NCBI RefSeq assembly: GCF_000276805.1
Contig: NZ_AKXQ01000017.1
Coordinates: 30,593 to 94,592 of the forward strand
Direction of reading: 5' to 3'
Source of the DNA: Moritella dasanensis ArB 0140
Lineage (GTDB): Bacteria > Pseudomonadota > Gammaproteobacteria > Enterobacterales > Moritellaceae
Length of the DNA stretch: 64,000 bases
In this document: in pieces, positions 27,216 to 37,149 of the stretch
Layout: each line of letters begins with the position of its first letter
Position numbering within the stretch: the first letter of the stretch is position 1
The notes under the pieces: model-generated
The model's database searches: none
Seen by the model: the letters and a program-made list of their open reading frames with translations, nothing else
Told to the model about the DNA's origin: nothing
Program-made: the position numbers and the translations under genes

Positions 27216-27890
27216 ATGAAATTGAAATCATTGCCGAGCAGTGAAATGCCCCGCGAGAAATTGGTTAAATTAGGCGCTAACTCATTATCTGATGCTGAAC
27301 TGCTGGCGATATTTTTACGCACGGGCATCAAGGGGACTAATGTTGTGGCGCTGGCGAGTAATATATTGGCGGAGTTTGGCACCTTGCGGGCGTTATTTGC
27401 GGCCAGTGAGCATGAGTTCTGTCAAACCAAAGGACTCGGGGTGGCTAAATATGTGCAATTGCAAGCCACGGTGGAGATGTCTCGACGCTTTTTAGCCGAG
27501 AAACTAGAACGCAGTAGTGCCTTAAGCAACCCGCAAGAAAGTCGAGATTACATTCGTGCAAAACTGCGCGATCAGCCTCATGAAGTCTTCGCGGTATTAT
27601 TTTTAGACAATAAACACCGAGTTATTCGCTTTGAGGAGTTGTTTTATGGCACAATAGACAGTGCTAGTGTTTATCCGCGAGTGGTGGTTAAAAAAGCGTT
27701 AGAAAGAAATGCTGCGGCAGTGATTTTTGCGCACAACCATCCCTCTGGCATTGCTGAACCCAGCCGTGCTGATCGTATGATCACAGATAAACTTATCTCA
27801 GCCTTACAATTAATTGATGTTAAAGTCCTCGATCATTTTGTTATAGGTGACAGTGACATAGCGAGCTTTGCAGAGCGAGGGTGGGTGTGA
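27216..27890 (+). CDS. radC: RadC family JAB/MPN-domain protein
   Basis: A 224-residue protein with an N-terminal helix-hairpin-helix-like region ([10 protein letters not shown], then [14 protein letters not shown]) and a metalloprotease-like MPN+ domain with [14 protein letters not shown]. Despite the name, its cellular role is unsettled, and a direct repair role in E. coli was withdrawn. Position between coaBC and rpmBG is conserved. Confidence 0.92.
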   Translation: MKLKSLPSSEMPREKLVKLGANSLSDAELLAIFLRTGIKGTNVVALASNILAEFGTLRALFAASEHEFCQTKGLGVAKYVQLQATVEMSRRFLAEKLERSSALSNPQESRDYIRAKLRDQPHEVFAVLFLDNKHRVIRFEELFYGTIDSASVYPRVVVKKALERNAAAVIFAHNHPSGIAEPSRADRMITDKLISALQLIDVKVLDHFVIGDSDIASFAERGWV

Positions 27891-27927
27891 AATTACGATT
27901 TTCATTCATTTTTGAAATATAAAAAGC

Positions 27928-27956
27928 TTGCTCTATGTTTTAATTTACTGTATAAA
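27928..27956 (+). promoter_or_regulatory. Promoter of rpmBG
   Basis: TTGCTC, 17 bases, TATAAA, followed by a GC-rich discriminator (ATGCGGCC), as expected for a ribosomal protein operon. It lies in the radC-rpmB gap. Confidence 0.6.
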
Positions 27957-27972
27957 ATGCGGCCTTTAGCAC

Positions 27973-28000
27973 GCGTCTTGGGCGACGGCCAACAAGACGC
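27973..28000 (+). promoter_or_regulatory. Hairpin in the rpmB leader
   Basis: GCGTCTTG and CAAGACGC form an eight-base perfect stem with a 12-base loop inside the 5' untranslated region of rpmBG. It may stabilise the message or bind a ribosomal protein; untested. Confidence 0.4.
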
Positions 28001-28041
28001 TGTATATTTGCTCGAGCAAGAAAATATTTGGAGAAGACGAC

Positions 28042-28278
28042 ATGTCTAAAGTATGCCAAGTCACTGGTAAAAAACCAGCTGTTGGTAATAACGTTTCTCA
28101 CGCAAAAAACCGCACACGTCGCCGTTTTTTGCCAAACCTGCATTCGCACAGATTCTGGGTTGAGAGCGAAAACCGCTTTGTAAAATTACGCCTTACTGCA
28201 AAAGGTATGCGTATTATTGATAAAAAGGGTATCGATTCAGTTCTTGCTGAAATGCGTGCCCGTGGTGAGAAGGTTTAA
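28042..28278 (+). CDS. rpmB: 50S ribosomal protein L28
   Basis: The 78-residue protein has the full family sequence from [21 protein letters not shown] through [21 protein letters not shown] precedes the ATG. Eleven bases separate it from rpmG, forming the usual rpmBG operon. Confidence 0.97.
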   Translation: MSKVCQVTGKKPAVGNNVSHAKNRTRRRFLPNLHSHRFWVESENRFVKLRLTAKGMRIIDKKGIDSVLAEMRARGEKV

Positions 28279-28289
28279 GGAACTATATT

Positions 28290-28445
28290 ATGCGCGATAA
28301 AATTCGTTTGAATTCATCTGCTGGTACAGGTCACTTCTATACCACTGATAAAAATAAGAAAAACATGCCTGAAAAAATGGAAATCAAGAAATTTGATCCA
28401 GTTGTTCGTAAGCACGTTATCTACAAAGAAGGTAAAATCAAGTAA
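28290..28445 (+). CDS. rpmG: 50S ribosomal protein L33
   Basis: A 51-residue protein starting [19 protein letters not shown] and ending [10 protein letters not shown], the L33 sequence without the four zinc-binding cysteines (the C-minus form). TAAGGA precedes the ATG. It ends at a strong terminator. Confidence 0.97.
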   Translation: MRDKIRLNSSAGTGHFYTTDKNKKNMPEKMEIKKFDPVVRKHVIYKEGKIK

Positions 28446-28470
28446 TCCTTGATTTTATGTTCGATATTTA

Positions 28471-28497
28471 AAACCCAGCTTTTGCTGGGTTTTTTTT
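28471..28497 (+). terminator. Terminator of rpmBG
   Basis: AAACCCAGC, TTTT loop, GCTGGGTTT, then further T. Confidence 0.9.
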
Positions 28498-28597
28498 CGC
28501 CTGAAATTCAGCTCTGTTAAACTTGCCTCGGTCGGCGTTTTCACGTAATTTGCGTATACTTACTAGTAGATTAACGAAAAGTTGAAAGGATTAGTGC

Positions 28598-29062
28598 GTG
28601 CAGATATCACGACGAGGTTGGAATAACGTATTAATATTTGCGGTGTTGGCGATGATGTTGATATTTCAATATTCAGGCAAGAAAATAAATGGTGATGATT
28701 CCGCGAATCAATATCAATCTGCGCTACCGGCCAGTGCCGTGGTATTGTCGATGCAGTTCGATAATATTCAAATTCAACGTGTTGGCAGTCAGTTGGCGAC
28801 AAAACCAGAAATGGGCTTATCACAACCGCAATTACAACAAATCATTAAAGCATGGGAAAGCGCGACATTTAAACCTGTGGCTGAGGATGTGGTGATTGCT
28901 AATCTTGCTTACGGTATTAATATTTCTTTCGAACTCGCTAATTTAGCCACGCCAGTTACCTTGATCTTATATCAAATTGATGGCGGTTATCTGCTACAAA
29001 ATTGGCAAAGCCAGTTATTACAAATCGATGAAGCCGAATTACAGGTTTTATTACCACGTTAG
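28598..29062 (+). CDS. Hypothetical membrane-anchored protein, 154 residues
   Basis: A GTG start at 28598 is supported by GAAAGGA seven bases upstream. After a short basic N-terminus the protein has one membrane helix (about 10-25, NVLIFAVLAMMLIFQY), so the remaining 125 residues should be periplasmic. That part has no cysteine and no motif I recognise. It lies between rpmG and mutM, a place not occupied in E. coli. An unknown inner-membrane-tethered protein; it may only be a lineage-specific passenger. Confidence 0.65.
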   Translation: MQISRRGWNNVLIFAVLAMMLIFQYSGKKINGDDSANQYQSALPASAVVLSMQFDNIQIQRVGSQLATKPEMGLSQPQLQQIIKAWESATFKPVAEDVVIANLAYGINISFELANLATPVTLILYQIDGGYLLQNWQSQLLQIDEAELQVLLPR

Positions 29063-29157
29063 TCTTACGTCTCATTCCTCGTCAATTGTATTGCGTTGTT
29101 CGCATTTTTTAATTGTTCTTAATTAGCTGATTTAGATTTTATCTATTGGATGTCACC

Positions 29158-29970
29158 ATGCCTGAACTACCGGAAGTTGAAGTAAGCCGCCAAGGCATTG
29201 CGCCGTATCTTGAAAATGCCCAAATCGCCAAGGTCGTGGTGCGTAATGCCCAATTACGTTGGCCTGTCCCTATCGAAATACAAGACGCGGTGGGTTGTAC
29301 GGTGATAAGCGTGCGTCGCCGCGCTAAATATTTACTGTTGGAGACTGACAAGGGCACGATCATCATTCACTTGGGGATGTCTGGTAGTCTAAGAGTGCTT
29401 GATTCAAACGTAGCAGTCGAAAAGCATGATCATGTAGACATAGTTATGGATTCGGGTAAATGTCTGCGTCTGAACGATCCCAGGCGCTTTGGTTCGGTAC
29501 TATGGCAAGTCGGAGAAGTACTTGAACACAAGTTATTAGCCAGTTTAGGACCGGAGCCGCTAACGGATGATTTTACCGCGCAACGTTTGTTTGAGCGTTC
29601 TCGTTCACGCAAGATGCCAGTGAAGTCATTTTTGATGGATAACCATAACGTGGTCGGTGTTGGTAATATTTATGCCAATGAAGCTTTATTTGCCGCGGGA
29701 ATTAGTCCAAAACGTGCAGCAGGCAATGTGTCTTTGCAGCGTTATAAAGTCTTGGTCGATGAAGTGAAAAGTGTATTAGCCAAAGCGATTGCGCAAGGCG
29801 GCACGACACTCAAAGATTTTACGCAGACCGATGGTAAGCCCGGTTATTTCGTTCAGGAATTACAGGTATACGGCAAAGCAGGTAAACCGTGCCCTAAATG
29901 CGCTGAGGAAATAAAAGCAGTTAAAATCGGTCAGCGCAACACGTTTTATTGTAATCAGTGTCAACGCTAA
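29158..29970 (+). CDS. mutM: Formamidopyrimidine-DNA glycosylase
   Basis: A 270-residue base-excision enzyme removing 8-oxoguanine and formamidopyrimidines. Pro2 and Glu3 (MPELPEVE), the catalytic residues, require the ATG at 29158 rather than the upstream TTG at 29146. The helix-two-turn-helix ([17 protein letters not shown]) and C-terminal zinc finger CPKC...CNQC are intact. Confidence 0.96.
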   Translation: MPELPEVEVSRQGIAPYLENAQIAKVVVRNAQLRWPVPIEIQDAVGCTVISVRRRAKYLLLETDKGTIIIHLGMSGSLRVLDSNVAVEKHDHVDIVMDSGKCLRLNDPRRFGSVLWQVGEVLEHKLLASLGPEPLTDDFTAQRLFERSRSRKMPVKSFLMDNHNVVGVGNIYANEALFAAGISPKRAAGNVSLQRYKVLVDEVKSVLAKAIAQGGTTLKDFTQTDGKPGYFVQELQVYGKAGKPCPKCAEEIKAVKIGQRNTFYCNQCQR

Positions 29971-29993
29971 CGTTATCTTTATGTGGCAAAGAC

Positions 29994-30497
<504 letters not shown>

Positions 30498-30545
30498 TCA
30501 GTGTTCGTTCAGGGGATATACCATCAGTGATGACATATCGCGGTA

Positions 30546-31559
30546 TTATGCTTGTATAAAGCGTGCTAATTTATTTTTAACCGCATCAATACTGATGCTG
30601 TCCATTAAATCAGGACCTTTAGCCCTTACACCCCATTCACTACTCGGTAAATGTTGATGATAGACTTCTGCAACATCGGTTAGATTATTGTAGGGGCCAG
30701 TACGCCCCGGATTACTGTGTGCATACAAACCAACAACAGGCGTGCCAACGGTAGTGCTCATGTGTGCAGGGCCGGTGTCAGGTGCTAATACCAGATCGGC
30801 ATGTTTCAAAATAGCGAGCAGTTGCTTTAACGATGTTGCACCAACCAGATTATTGATAGGTGCTGTCGTAAGTTGAATTATATCGTTGGCGAGTTGTTTT
30901 TCGCTGTCAGTTGGACCGCCGCATATTGATACTTGATAGTGCTGATCATGCATATAGTTAGCGATTTCGACATAACCTGTAGTTGACCAGTTGCGTTCGG
31001 ATTTACTCGCTGATGGACAAATAATAAAATTTTTCTTTTCGTGGCTCAGTTGCGAATGCGCCCACAAATTATCTTGAGTGGAAAGTGGAATATCCCATTG
31101 CGGTGGCGCGACTGGCACGCCGATAGCTTCGGCAAACGCCATAAACCCATCGAGCACATGTGGTTGCGATTGCGGCTTGATTTTATGATTAGTAAATAAC
31201 CATTGGCCTTCTTTGGCTCTGGCTTTATCAAAACCCCAGCGCTGTTTGGCTTTGATACATAAACTGGCGATACTAGCTCGGAGTGCAACCTGCATATGCA
31301 GTAAGACATCAAACTGGCGATTATTTAATGTTTTACGCAGATCTGAATAGCCTTTCAGTCCAGTTTTTTTGTCAAAAATAATGAATTCGACATTGTCGAT
31401 GTCCCCAACTAACATGGCTTCTATTTTTCCTATCACCCAAGTGATCTTGGTATTAGGGTATTGGCGCTGAATCGCTTGTACAACAGAAACAGCATGGCAA
31501 ACATCACCAATTGCGGAAAAACGTAAAATGCAGATACTCTGTGGAGGGGTCATATTCAT
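30546..31559 (-). CDS. Glycosyltransferase family 9 (heptosyltransferase-like)
   Basis: A 337-residue GT9 protein. The N-terminal ILRFSAIGDVCHAVSVVQAIQRQYP and C-terminal ADLVLAPDTGPAHMSTTVGTPVVGLY are typical of LPS heptosyltransferases (RfaF/WaaC/RfaQ). It probably adds a heptose to the LPS inner core in the cytoplasm; the exact linkage is undecided. The frame extends to a GTG at 31646 that would overlap the kdkA start region; ATG 31559 (or 31553) gives the family length. Divergent from kdkA. Confidence 0.85.
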   Translation of the reverse strand: MNMTPPQSICILRFSAIGDVCHAVSVVQAIQRQYPNTKITWVIGKIEAMLVGDIDNVEFIIFDKKTGLKGYSDLRKTLNNRQFDVLLHMQVALRASIASLCIKAKQRWGFDKARAKEGQWLFTNHKIKPQSQPHVLDGFMAFAEAIGVPVAPPQWDIPLSTQDNLWAHSQLSHEKKNFIICPSASKSERNWSTTGYVEIANYMHDQHYQVSICGGPTDSEKQLANDIIQLTTAPINNLVGATSLKQLLAILKHADLVLAPDTGPAHMSTTVGTPVVGLYAHSNPGRTGPYNNLTDVAEVYHQHLPSSEWGVRAKGPDLMDSISIDAVKNKLARFIQA

Positions 31560-31646
31560 TATTTCTAGTTGTTGAATGTAAAAGGCTATTATGCAAATCG
31601 TTTGAGGTAATGTAAAATTTATCGGTAAAGTTTTTTTGGAGATCAC

Positions 31647-32354
31647 ATGTTAATAGACACTCAAGGCGCTCGAGTCTTATTTTTTCAGGACGAATTAAAA
31701 GGCGAAATCACCCCAGAATATTTTGATGGGGCGTATTGGCAACGGAATAATGCCATTATTGGATCGGCATTTGGTCGTGGTATTACCTGGTTTTTCAAAA
31801 TAAATAATGATGAGTTTGTATTACGGCATTATCACCGCGGTGGGCTGATAGGTAAGCTTATCAAGGATGGATATTGCTATACAGGGCTTGAAAATACCCG
31901 TGCTTACCAAGAATTTATGGTGACACTGCAATTGGTTGAAAAAGGTTTGCCGGCACCACAACCCATAGCGGGTCAGGTAATTAAACACGGGTTATTTTAT
32001 CGTGCAGATTTAATTACTCAAAAAATTGCGGGTGCTAACGATTTGGTGGCTGTATTAAAAGATCGTGCGTTGAATCAAGATGATTACCAACAAATTGGCG
32101 AGATGATAAGGCGTTTTCATGATGTGAATTTATGGCATGCCGATTTAAATACCCATAATATTATCTTAGACGGTGATGGTAAGTGGTGGTTGATTGACTT
32201 TGACCGTTGTAAATTTAAACCAGCAGCAGATTCATGGAAACAAGCAAACCTAGCCCGTTTAAAACGATCTTTTGTGAAAGAGCTGGCAAAAGATACAGCG
32301 TTCAAATGGCAGTTGTCGGATTGGGAGTTGTTACTCGTCGGTTATCAGAATTGA
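31647..32354 (+). CDS. kdkA: 3-deoxy-D-manno-octulosonic acid kinase
   Basis: A 235-residue kinase-fold protein. HADLNTHNIILDGDGKWWLIDFDRCKF holds the catalytic loop and metal-binding Asp of the Kdo kinase / lipopolysaccharide kinase family. It phosphorylates position 4 of the single Kdo residue in species with Kdo-phosphate inner cores (Haemophilus, Vibrio). Linked to waaA and GT9, consistent with a Kdo-4-phosphate core. GGAG stands upstream of the ATG. Confidence 0.88.
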   Translation: MLIDTQGARVLFFQDELKGEITPEYFDGAYWQRNNAIIGSAFGRGITWFFKINNDEFVLRHYHRGGLIGKLIKDGYCYTGLENTRAYQEFMVTLQLVEKGLPAPQPIAGQVIKHGLFYRADLITQKIAGANDLVAVLKDRALNQDDYQQIGEMIRRFHDVNLWHADLNTHNIILDGDGKWWLIDFDRCKFKPAADSWKQANLARLKRSFVKELAKDTAFKWQLSDWELLLVGYQN

Positions 32355-32448
32355 GCGAATGTTCTAACAATGAGATATTACACTGTGTCATTTCGCACTA
32401 AATGTGCGAGTATTAACAAATCTATTATAAATCAAAGCGGTCATTTCC

Positions 32449-33114
32449 ATGAAAACCAGAGATAAGATCATTCATACGGCACTTGAGTTGTTTAATGAAT
32501 GTGGTGAGCGTAATGTCACGACTAATCATATTGCCGCTCATTTAGGTATTAGTCCTGGCAATCTTTATTATCATTTCCGTAATAAAGAAGACATTATTGA
32601 CTCTATTTTCGATCAATATGTGAATTATTTAGAGGAACACTTCCAACCTCACCAAGAAGGCGGGGTAACATTGGAAGTGATGATGCGTTATTTAGATTCT
32701 ATGTTTGAAACGATGTGGCGCTTTCGATTTTTTTATCGAAGTTTACCGATTTTGTTATCTCGCGATCCGAACTTACATAAAAAATATTTAAAGTTCCAAG
32801 AAGTATCAGCACAGCGTGAAGTTGATATATTATTCTCTTTGCAGAAAAATAATGTGGTGAATGTGCCAATCGAAGATCTGGACGAATTGGCTAATTCGAT
32901 TAAGGTTGTATTGGTTTGTTGGGTAAGTTATCGCTCCACCATTAGTAAAGATACGAAGGTATATAAGACGGATATTTATCGTGGAATTTTAAAATCAATA
33001 TTTATGATGAAGCCTTATTTTACCGAAAAAGCATTGGTTGATTATCAGCATATGCGTGAATACTATTTACGTTTAGCAACAGCTGAAACGGTTGCGCCTG
33101 AGGTTAATGGCTAA
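32449..33114 (+). CDS. TetR-family transcriptional regulator
   Basis: A 221-residue regulator with an N-terminal helix-turn-helix (NVTTNHIAAHLGISPGNLYYHFRNKEDII) and a C-terminal effector domain rich in aromatic residues (TMWRFRFFYRSLPILL), as in the TetR group with a DUF6285/PF13972-like C-terminus. Flanking genes are LPS genes, but no target can be assigned. Confidence 0.8.
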   Translation: MKTRDKIIHTALELFNECGERNVTTNHIAAHLGISPGNLYYHFRNKEDIIDSIFDQYVNYLEEHFQPHQEGGVTLEVMMRYLDSMFETMWRFRFFYRSLPILLSRDPNLHKKYLKFQEVSAQREVDILFSLQKNNVVNVPIEDLDELANSIKVVLVCWVSYRSTISKDTKVYKTDIYRGILKSIFMMKPYFTEKALVDYQHMREYYLRLATAETVAPEVNG

Positions 33115-33141
33115 CTGTTTTAACATGGGTCGTGTGATGTA

Positions 33142-33196
33142 CAATATGGTTTATCTTTATCGCTGATGATGTCGTTGATTAAGATGCACCATATTG
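33142..33196. terminator. Long hairpin between convergent TetR and waaA genes
   Basis: CAATATGGT pairs with ACCATATTG; a further ATCTT/AAGAT step extends the stem inward. It lies between two convergent genes but has no T tract, so termination is uncertain. Confidence 0.35.
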
Positions 33197-33206
33197 ATGT
33201 TAGCCA

Positions 33207-34514
33207 CTATTTTGTATTAGTTTGTTTAATCGTTTGGTCAATGTAATAGGTTAAGGTTTGCATGATCTTGCCTAACGCCCCTTTATTCTTCTCTACTACA
33301 CCCTTTGCTTGTTGCCCCATAGTTACTGCAATTTCAGGTTGCGACATTAATACCGTTATTTTGCGGGCTAATTCTAGTTCATCATTGACGATCGCAACCC
33401 CGTCACACGCGAGTAATTGCGTCGTTACATCAGCAAAGTTAAAATAACTTGGACCGGTAATACACGCTTTTGATAGTGCTGCAGGTTCTAATAAATTATG
33501 CCCACCGACTTTATCACCAATTAAACTGCCGCCCATAAAACAGATATCACTTGCTGCAAGTAGAATTGGCATTTCGCCCATGCTATCGCCTAAATAAACA
33601 TCGACGTTACTTAGGTCATCTGTTGCTTCAGCTTGACTGCGTCGTTGTGTTTGAGGGAACTTGTTTAAGCAAAGATTGGCAACATCATCAAAGCGTTCTG
33701 GGTGGCGAGGCACCAATATTAATACGGCATCAGGATGTTGCTGTTTTACGTTCTCAAAAGCAGCAAGCACGATCTCATCTTCACCTTTATGTGTGCTTGA
33801 CGCGATAACAACAGGGCGTTGTACACCTAATTGCTGGCGCAGTGCTAAACCGCTATTGATGATTTTTTCTGAGAATTGAATATCAAATTTCACTGTACCG
33901 GTGACAGAGAGTTGCGCTTGGTTTAAACCTAAGGATTTAAAGCGGCGCTGATCATTTTCGTCCTGACATAAAATATGCGTTAAGGTTTGTAATGGTGCCG
34001 AGAACAGAGACTGAAAACGTTGGTATTTTTGTTGTGATTTTTCTGACAAACGCGCATTAACGACAATTGTCGGGATAGCTTGGTCTTTACAAATAGTCAG
34101 CATGTTAGGCCAAAGTTCAGTTTCCATAATTAAACAAAGCGATGGTTTCATACGACTAATAAATTGCTTCACTGCACACGGGTAGTCAGCTGGGAAATAT
34201 CTGTGCTCAATATTACCTGTTAAGGCTGCAACACGCTCTGCGCCCGTACTTGTCGTCGTTGTGATTAGTAAGGGGAGTGTTGGATACTGTTGTTGTAAGG
34301 CGTTGATAATAGGGGTCGCTGCAATTACTTCGCCCACGGATACGGCATGGATCCAGATTGGTTGCTGTGCTTGCGCTAGTTCTGGGGTGATGCCTACAAA
34401 CTCTTTCCAACGGTCACCAACGGGGGGTTTACCTTTCTTGGTTTTTAATAACAAAGAGAATATCAACGGTGAAGTTGCATAAAGTAACGTGGTGTAGAGT
34501 GTTTTGCTGAGCAT
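33207..34514 (-). CDS. waaA: Kdo transferase
   Basis: A 435-residue GT30 enzyme that adds Kdo to lipid A precursor at the inner membrane. The N-terminal anchor (LYTTLLYATSPLIFSLLL), the WIHAVSVGEVIAATPII substrate motif, MKPSLCLIMETELWPN and the C-terminal GGHNLLEPAALSK are the family hallmarks. kdkA nearby suggests that it acts as a monofunctional Kdo transferase, as in Haemophilus; this is inference. Confidence 0.95.
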   Translation of the reverse strand: MLSKTLYTTLLYATSPLIFSLLLKTKKGKPPVGDRWKEFVGITPELAQAQQPIWIHAVSVGEVIAATPIINALQQQYPTLPLLITTTTSTGAERVAALTGNIEHRYFPADYPCAVKQFISRMKPSLCLIMETELWPNMLTICKDQAIPTIVVNARLSEKSQQKYQRFQSLFSAPLQTLTHILCQDENDQRRFKSLGLNQAQLSVTGTVKFDIQFSEKIINSGLALRQQLGVQRPVVIASSTHKGEDEIVLAAFENVKQQHPDAVLILVPRHPERFDDVANLCLNKFPQTQRRSQAEATDDLSNVDVYLGDSMGEMPILLAASDICFMGGSLIGDKVGGHNLLEPAALSKACITGPSYFNFADVTTQLLACDGVAIVNDELELARKITVLMSQPEIAVTMGQQAKGVVEKNKGALGKIMQTLTYYIDQTIKQTNTK

Positions 34515-34602
34515 TTAGTATTACCTTCTCTATCGATATCAACAATGTGATAGTATCATAAGCATAACTATTAATTATTGCATTAAGAAGAAAAGGCGTT
34601 AT

Positions 34603-35691
34603 ATGAAAATTTTGGTTGTAGGTGATTACGTAGAAATCATAAACTCAATTAGACCTGAAGTTATGATTACGATCGGTCTTGCAAAAAAGGGTCATGACAT
34701 TACTGTATTTACGCGACCTAATTCTGAATATACCCCTATTTTCGAAGAGCTCGGTATTAAAGTTATTGAGCAATACCCGATTAAAAAAGTGTGTTTAAAA
34801 ACCATAAAAGCTATCCGTGCAGAATTAAGCAGCGCACATTATGATATCGTTTATGCATTCAATTCTAGAACAATACCAAATGCGGCTTTTGCTTGTATTG
34901 GCTTTCCTGCAAAAATGGTCAATTATCGCGGGACTACCGGTGGTTTATACCGACATGATCCGAGTGCTTATTTAACGCATTTACATCCAAGAGTTAGCGG
35001 TGTTATTTGTGTGTCTGATGCTGTCACCGAAGATATTCAATCTAAGGTGTGGAAAAATAAAGATAAAGTTGTCACTATTTATAAGGGGCACGATTTAGAT
35101 TGGTACCAATCTGAACCGGGCGATTTATCAGAGTTTAATATACCTAAAGATGCCTTTGTTGCAATCGCCGTTGCAACAATAAGACCGAGTAAAGGACTAT
35201 CTGTACTTATTGATGCTGTTGGTAAAGTTGCTCATTTAGATAATTTCCATTTACTACTTGTTGGCACAGGTATGGATAAAGAACCGTATTTAACTGCAAT
35301 TAAAAATTCACCTTTAGGTGAGCGAATTCATTTAGCTGGATATAGAAATGATGCGCCAGAGTTAAGTGCAGCAAGTGATATATTAATCCAAGCATCAATT
35401 AGCGGTGAAGGGTTACCGCGTGCGGTGATGGAAGCGATGGGATATGGTACTCCGTCAATTGTAACTGAAACAGGCGGTAGTAAAGAAGTAGTTATTGAAG
35501 GTGTCAATGGTTGTGTTGTACCTGTTAAAGATGCTCAAGCAATAGCTGATAAGATTGAGTACCTTTATAACAACAGGGGGTTAGTTGAATCAATGTCTAA
35601 AGAATGTAAGCGTAAAATTGAGCATGAGCTTACAGCTGAACGCACAGTGTTAGAGCATATTGAATATTTTGAGTCGCTATTAGCTGAATAA
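34603..35691 (+). CDS. Glycosyltransferase family 4 (GT-B)
   Basis: A 362-residue GT-B glycosyltransferase. The nucleotide-sugar site EX7E appears as EGLPRAVMEAMGYGTPSIVTETGGSKE. Likely to act on the LPS core outside the Kdo/heptose region because of its place between waaA and hldE. AAGG precedes the ATG. Divergent from waaA and convergent with the GT25 gene. Confidence 0.85.
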   Translation: MKILVVGDYVEIINSIRPEVMITIGLAKKGHDITVFTRPNSEYTPIFEELGIKVIEQYPIKKVCLKTIKAIRAELSSAHYDIVYAFNSRTIPNAAFACIGFPAKMVNYRGTTGGLYRHDPSAYLTHLHPRVSGVICVSDAVTEDIQSKVWKNKDKVVTIYKGHDLDWYQSEPGDLSEFNIPKDAFVAIAVATIRPSKGLSVLIDAVGKVAHLDNFHLLLVGTGMDKEPYLTAIKNSPLGERIHLAGYRNDAPELSAASDILIQASISGEGLPRAVMEAMGYGTPSIVTETGGSKEVVIEGVNGCVVPVKDAQAIADKIEYLYNNRGLVESMSKECKRKIEHELTAERTVLEHIEYFESLLAE

Positions 35692-35702
35692 TATGACGTA
35701 GT

Positions 35703-35742
35703 ACGTTAAGAAACCGCTACTTATTTAGCTGTTTCTTAACGT
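35703..35742. terminator. Bidirectional terminator between GT4 and GT25 genes
   Basis: ACGTTAAGAAAC and GTTTCTTAACGT form a 12-base perfect stem with an inner extension, between two convergent stop codons. Confidence 0.7.
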
Positions 35743-35749
35743 TAGTATT

Positions 35750-36517
35750 TTATGAATCTGTATTATTATATTTAGCTAGAAATGCGGCATTATGATGTCG
35801 ATTTAAAAAGAATTTTTTAATCTGTATATATTGTCGTTTTAAAACACGATTATTTTTTTTGCGACTTGTTTTACCTGTGTTATCTATTTCGCTTAATATC
35901 TCTTCGTCAGGGGCTGATATATAAGGGAGTAGACAAAAAATATGAATCCCTTTTTCCCACCAATGTTGTAAATCTGTATCTAGAGGTCTTCCAAACTTAT
36001 CTGTGCTGGCGAGTAATTTTATCGCGGCATTATAGCTTACTGCTGTTGCCGATGCTCCCGTTATGACTTTAGAATGGGCAATAAGATCCATATCAATTAT
36101 TTTTTGTTTGAAAATAACAGTCTGTTTTCTTTTTCTGCTGTAATAACCGGCAAGTTTAATATAATCCCAATCAAATGAAATAGCGTCTAAATTCTGTTTC
36201 GCTCTCTTAATATCTTCTTGTAAAATGAAGTCATCTTCGAAAATTATAGCGTAATCTAGCTGTCTATCTACAATCGTTTGCCATGCTTTTCTATGGCTTA
36301 AATAAGCACCTATTTCACCGTCATTCAATTCACGATAAAATAATTCTCTGTTTAGTTTCGCATCATAGTGTTGTGTTTTTTCGGCTTCTGATAGGTCTGC
36401 ACCAAATACAGCTTTAATTCTAGAAAAAGAAACCCCAGCTTCTTCTAAACGTTTAGTTGAAGTAGCTAGTCTCTCCGTAGATTTATCTAAATTAATAATA
36501 AAAATATCACTATTCAT
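35750..36517 (-). CDS. Glycosyltransferase family 25 (LOS/LPS type)
   Basis: A 255-residue GT25 enzyme. DIFIINLDKSTERLATSTKRL at the N-terminus and YAIIFEDDFIL (DxD-type metal site) are the family features; relatives are LOS galactosyltransferases such as Lex1/LgtB. The basic C-terminus (KKNNRVLKRQYIQIKK) may bind the membrane. Base composition looks more AT-rich than the flanking core genes, consistent with a variable LPS-core gene. Confidence 0.85.
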   Translation of the reverse strand: MNSDIFIINLDKSTERLATSTKRLEEAGVSFSRIKAVFGADLSEAEKTQHYDAKLNRELFYRELNDGEIGAYLSHRKAWQTIVDRQLDYAIIFEDDFILQEDIKRAKQNLDAISFDWDYIKLAGYYSRKRKQTVIFKQKIIDMDLIAHSKVITGASATAVSYNAAIKLLASTDKFGRPLDTDLQHWWEKGIHIFCLLPYISAPDEEILSEIDNTGKTSRKKNNRVLKRQYIQIKKFFLNRHHNAAFLAKYNNTDS

Positions 36518-36819
36518 TTTAATTACTCATCATTTCGACTGTTTTAATATTATTAGTTAAGATGAAACTAGATGCTTAAAAAGCATGGTTCCAATGTAAC
36601 ATTCTTAATATGTATCAAAGGCTAATTAAACCGCTGAGGTGAGTATAGCGCAATCAAGGACGGATTTAAATTGTGAGTTATTAAGGGTCATAATACTACG
36701 GTTGCAGTATTAAAATTAATATGAAATAGAAGCAGTCGAACAATAATCATTGTAGTCACTTTAGTATTTTTATATCTTGATACGAGATAATCATATAAAC
36801 ATCATTTAGGGTAACAATA
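36518..36819. other. Intergenic region between GT25 and glpE
   Basis: 302 AT-rich bases with divergent promoters expected. I see no ORF, hairpin or recognisable operator in it. Confidence 0.6.
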
Positions 36820-37140
36820 ATGGACACATTTCAACATATATCGGTAGCTGAAGTGCTGAGTAAATTGAATACACAGAAACTCGTTAAAATTGTCGATATT
36901 CGCGATCCGCAATCATTTACCGATGCGCATATCGAAGATTCATTGCACTTAACGGACTCAGTGCTAGGCAATTTTATGCAACAAACTGACTTTGATACAC
37001 CTGTTGTTGTGGTTTGTTATCACGGTCGTAGTAGCCAAGGTGCCGCTCAATATTTAGTGGAACAAGGCTTTGAAGACGTTTATAGCATGGACGGTGGCTT
37101 TGAAGCTTGGCGTCGAGAATGTGCGTTTGTGACAAAATAG
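36820..37140 (+). CDS. glpE: Thiosulfate sulfurtransferase GlpE (rhodanese)
   Basis: A single-domain rhodanese of 106 residues with active-site Cys66 in [12 protein letters not shown]. It moves the sulfane sulfur of thiosulfate to cyanide, thioredoxin or other acceptors. Nine bases before glpG, as in E. coli glpEG, but without glpR here. Confidence 0.93.
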   Translation: MDTFQHISVAEVLSKLNTQKLVKIVDIRDPQSFTDAHIEDSLHLTDSVLGNFMQQTDFDTPVVVVCYHGRSSQGAAQYLVEQGFEDVYSMDGGFEAWRRECAFVTK

Positions 37141-37149
37141 GTAATAGCA

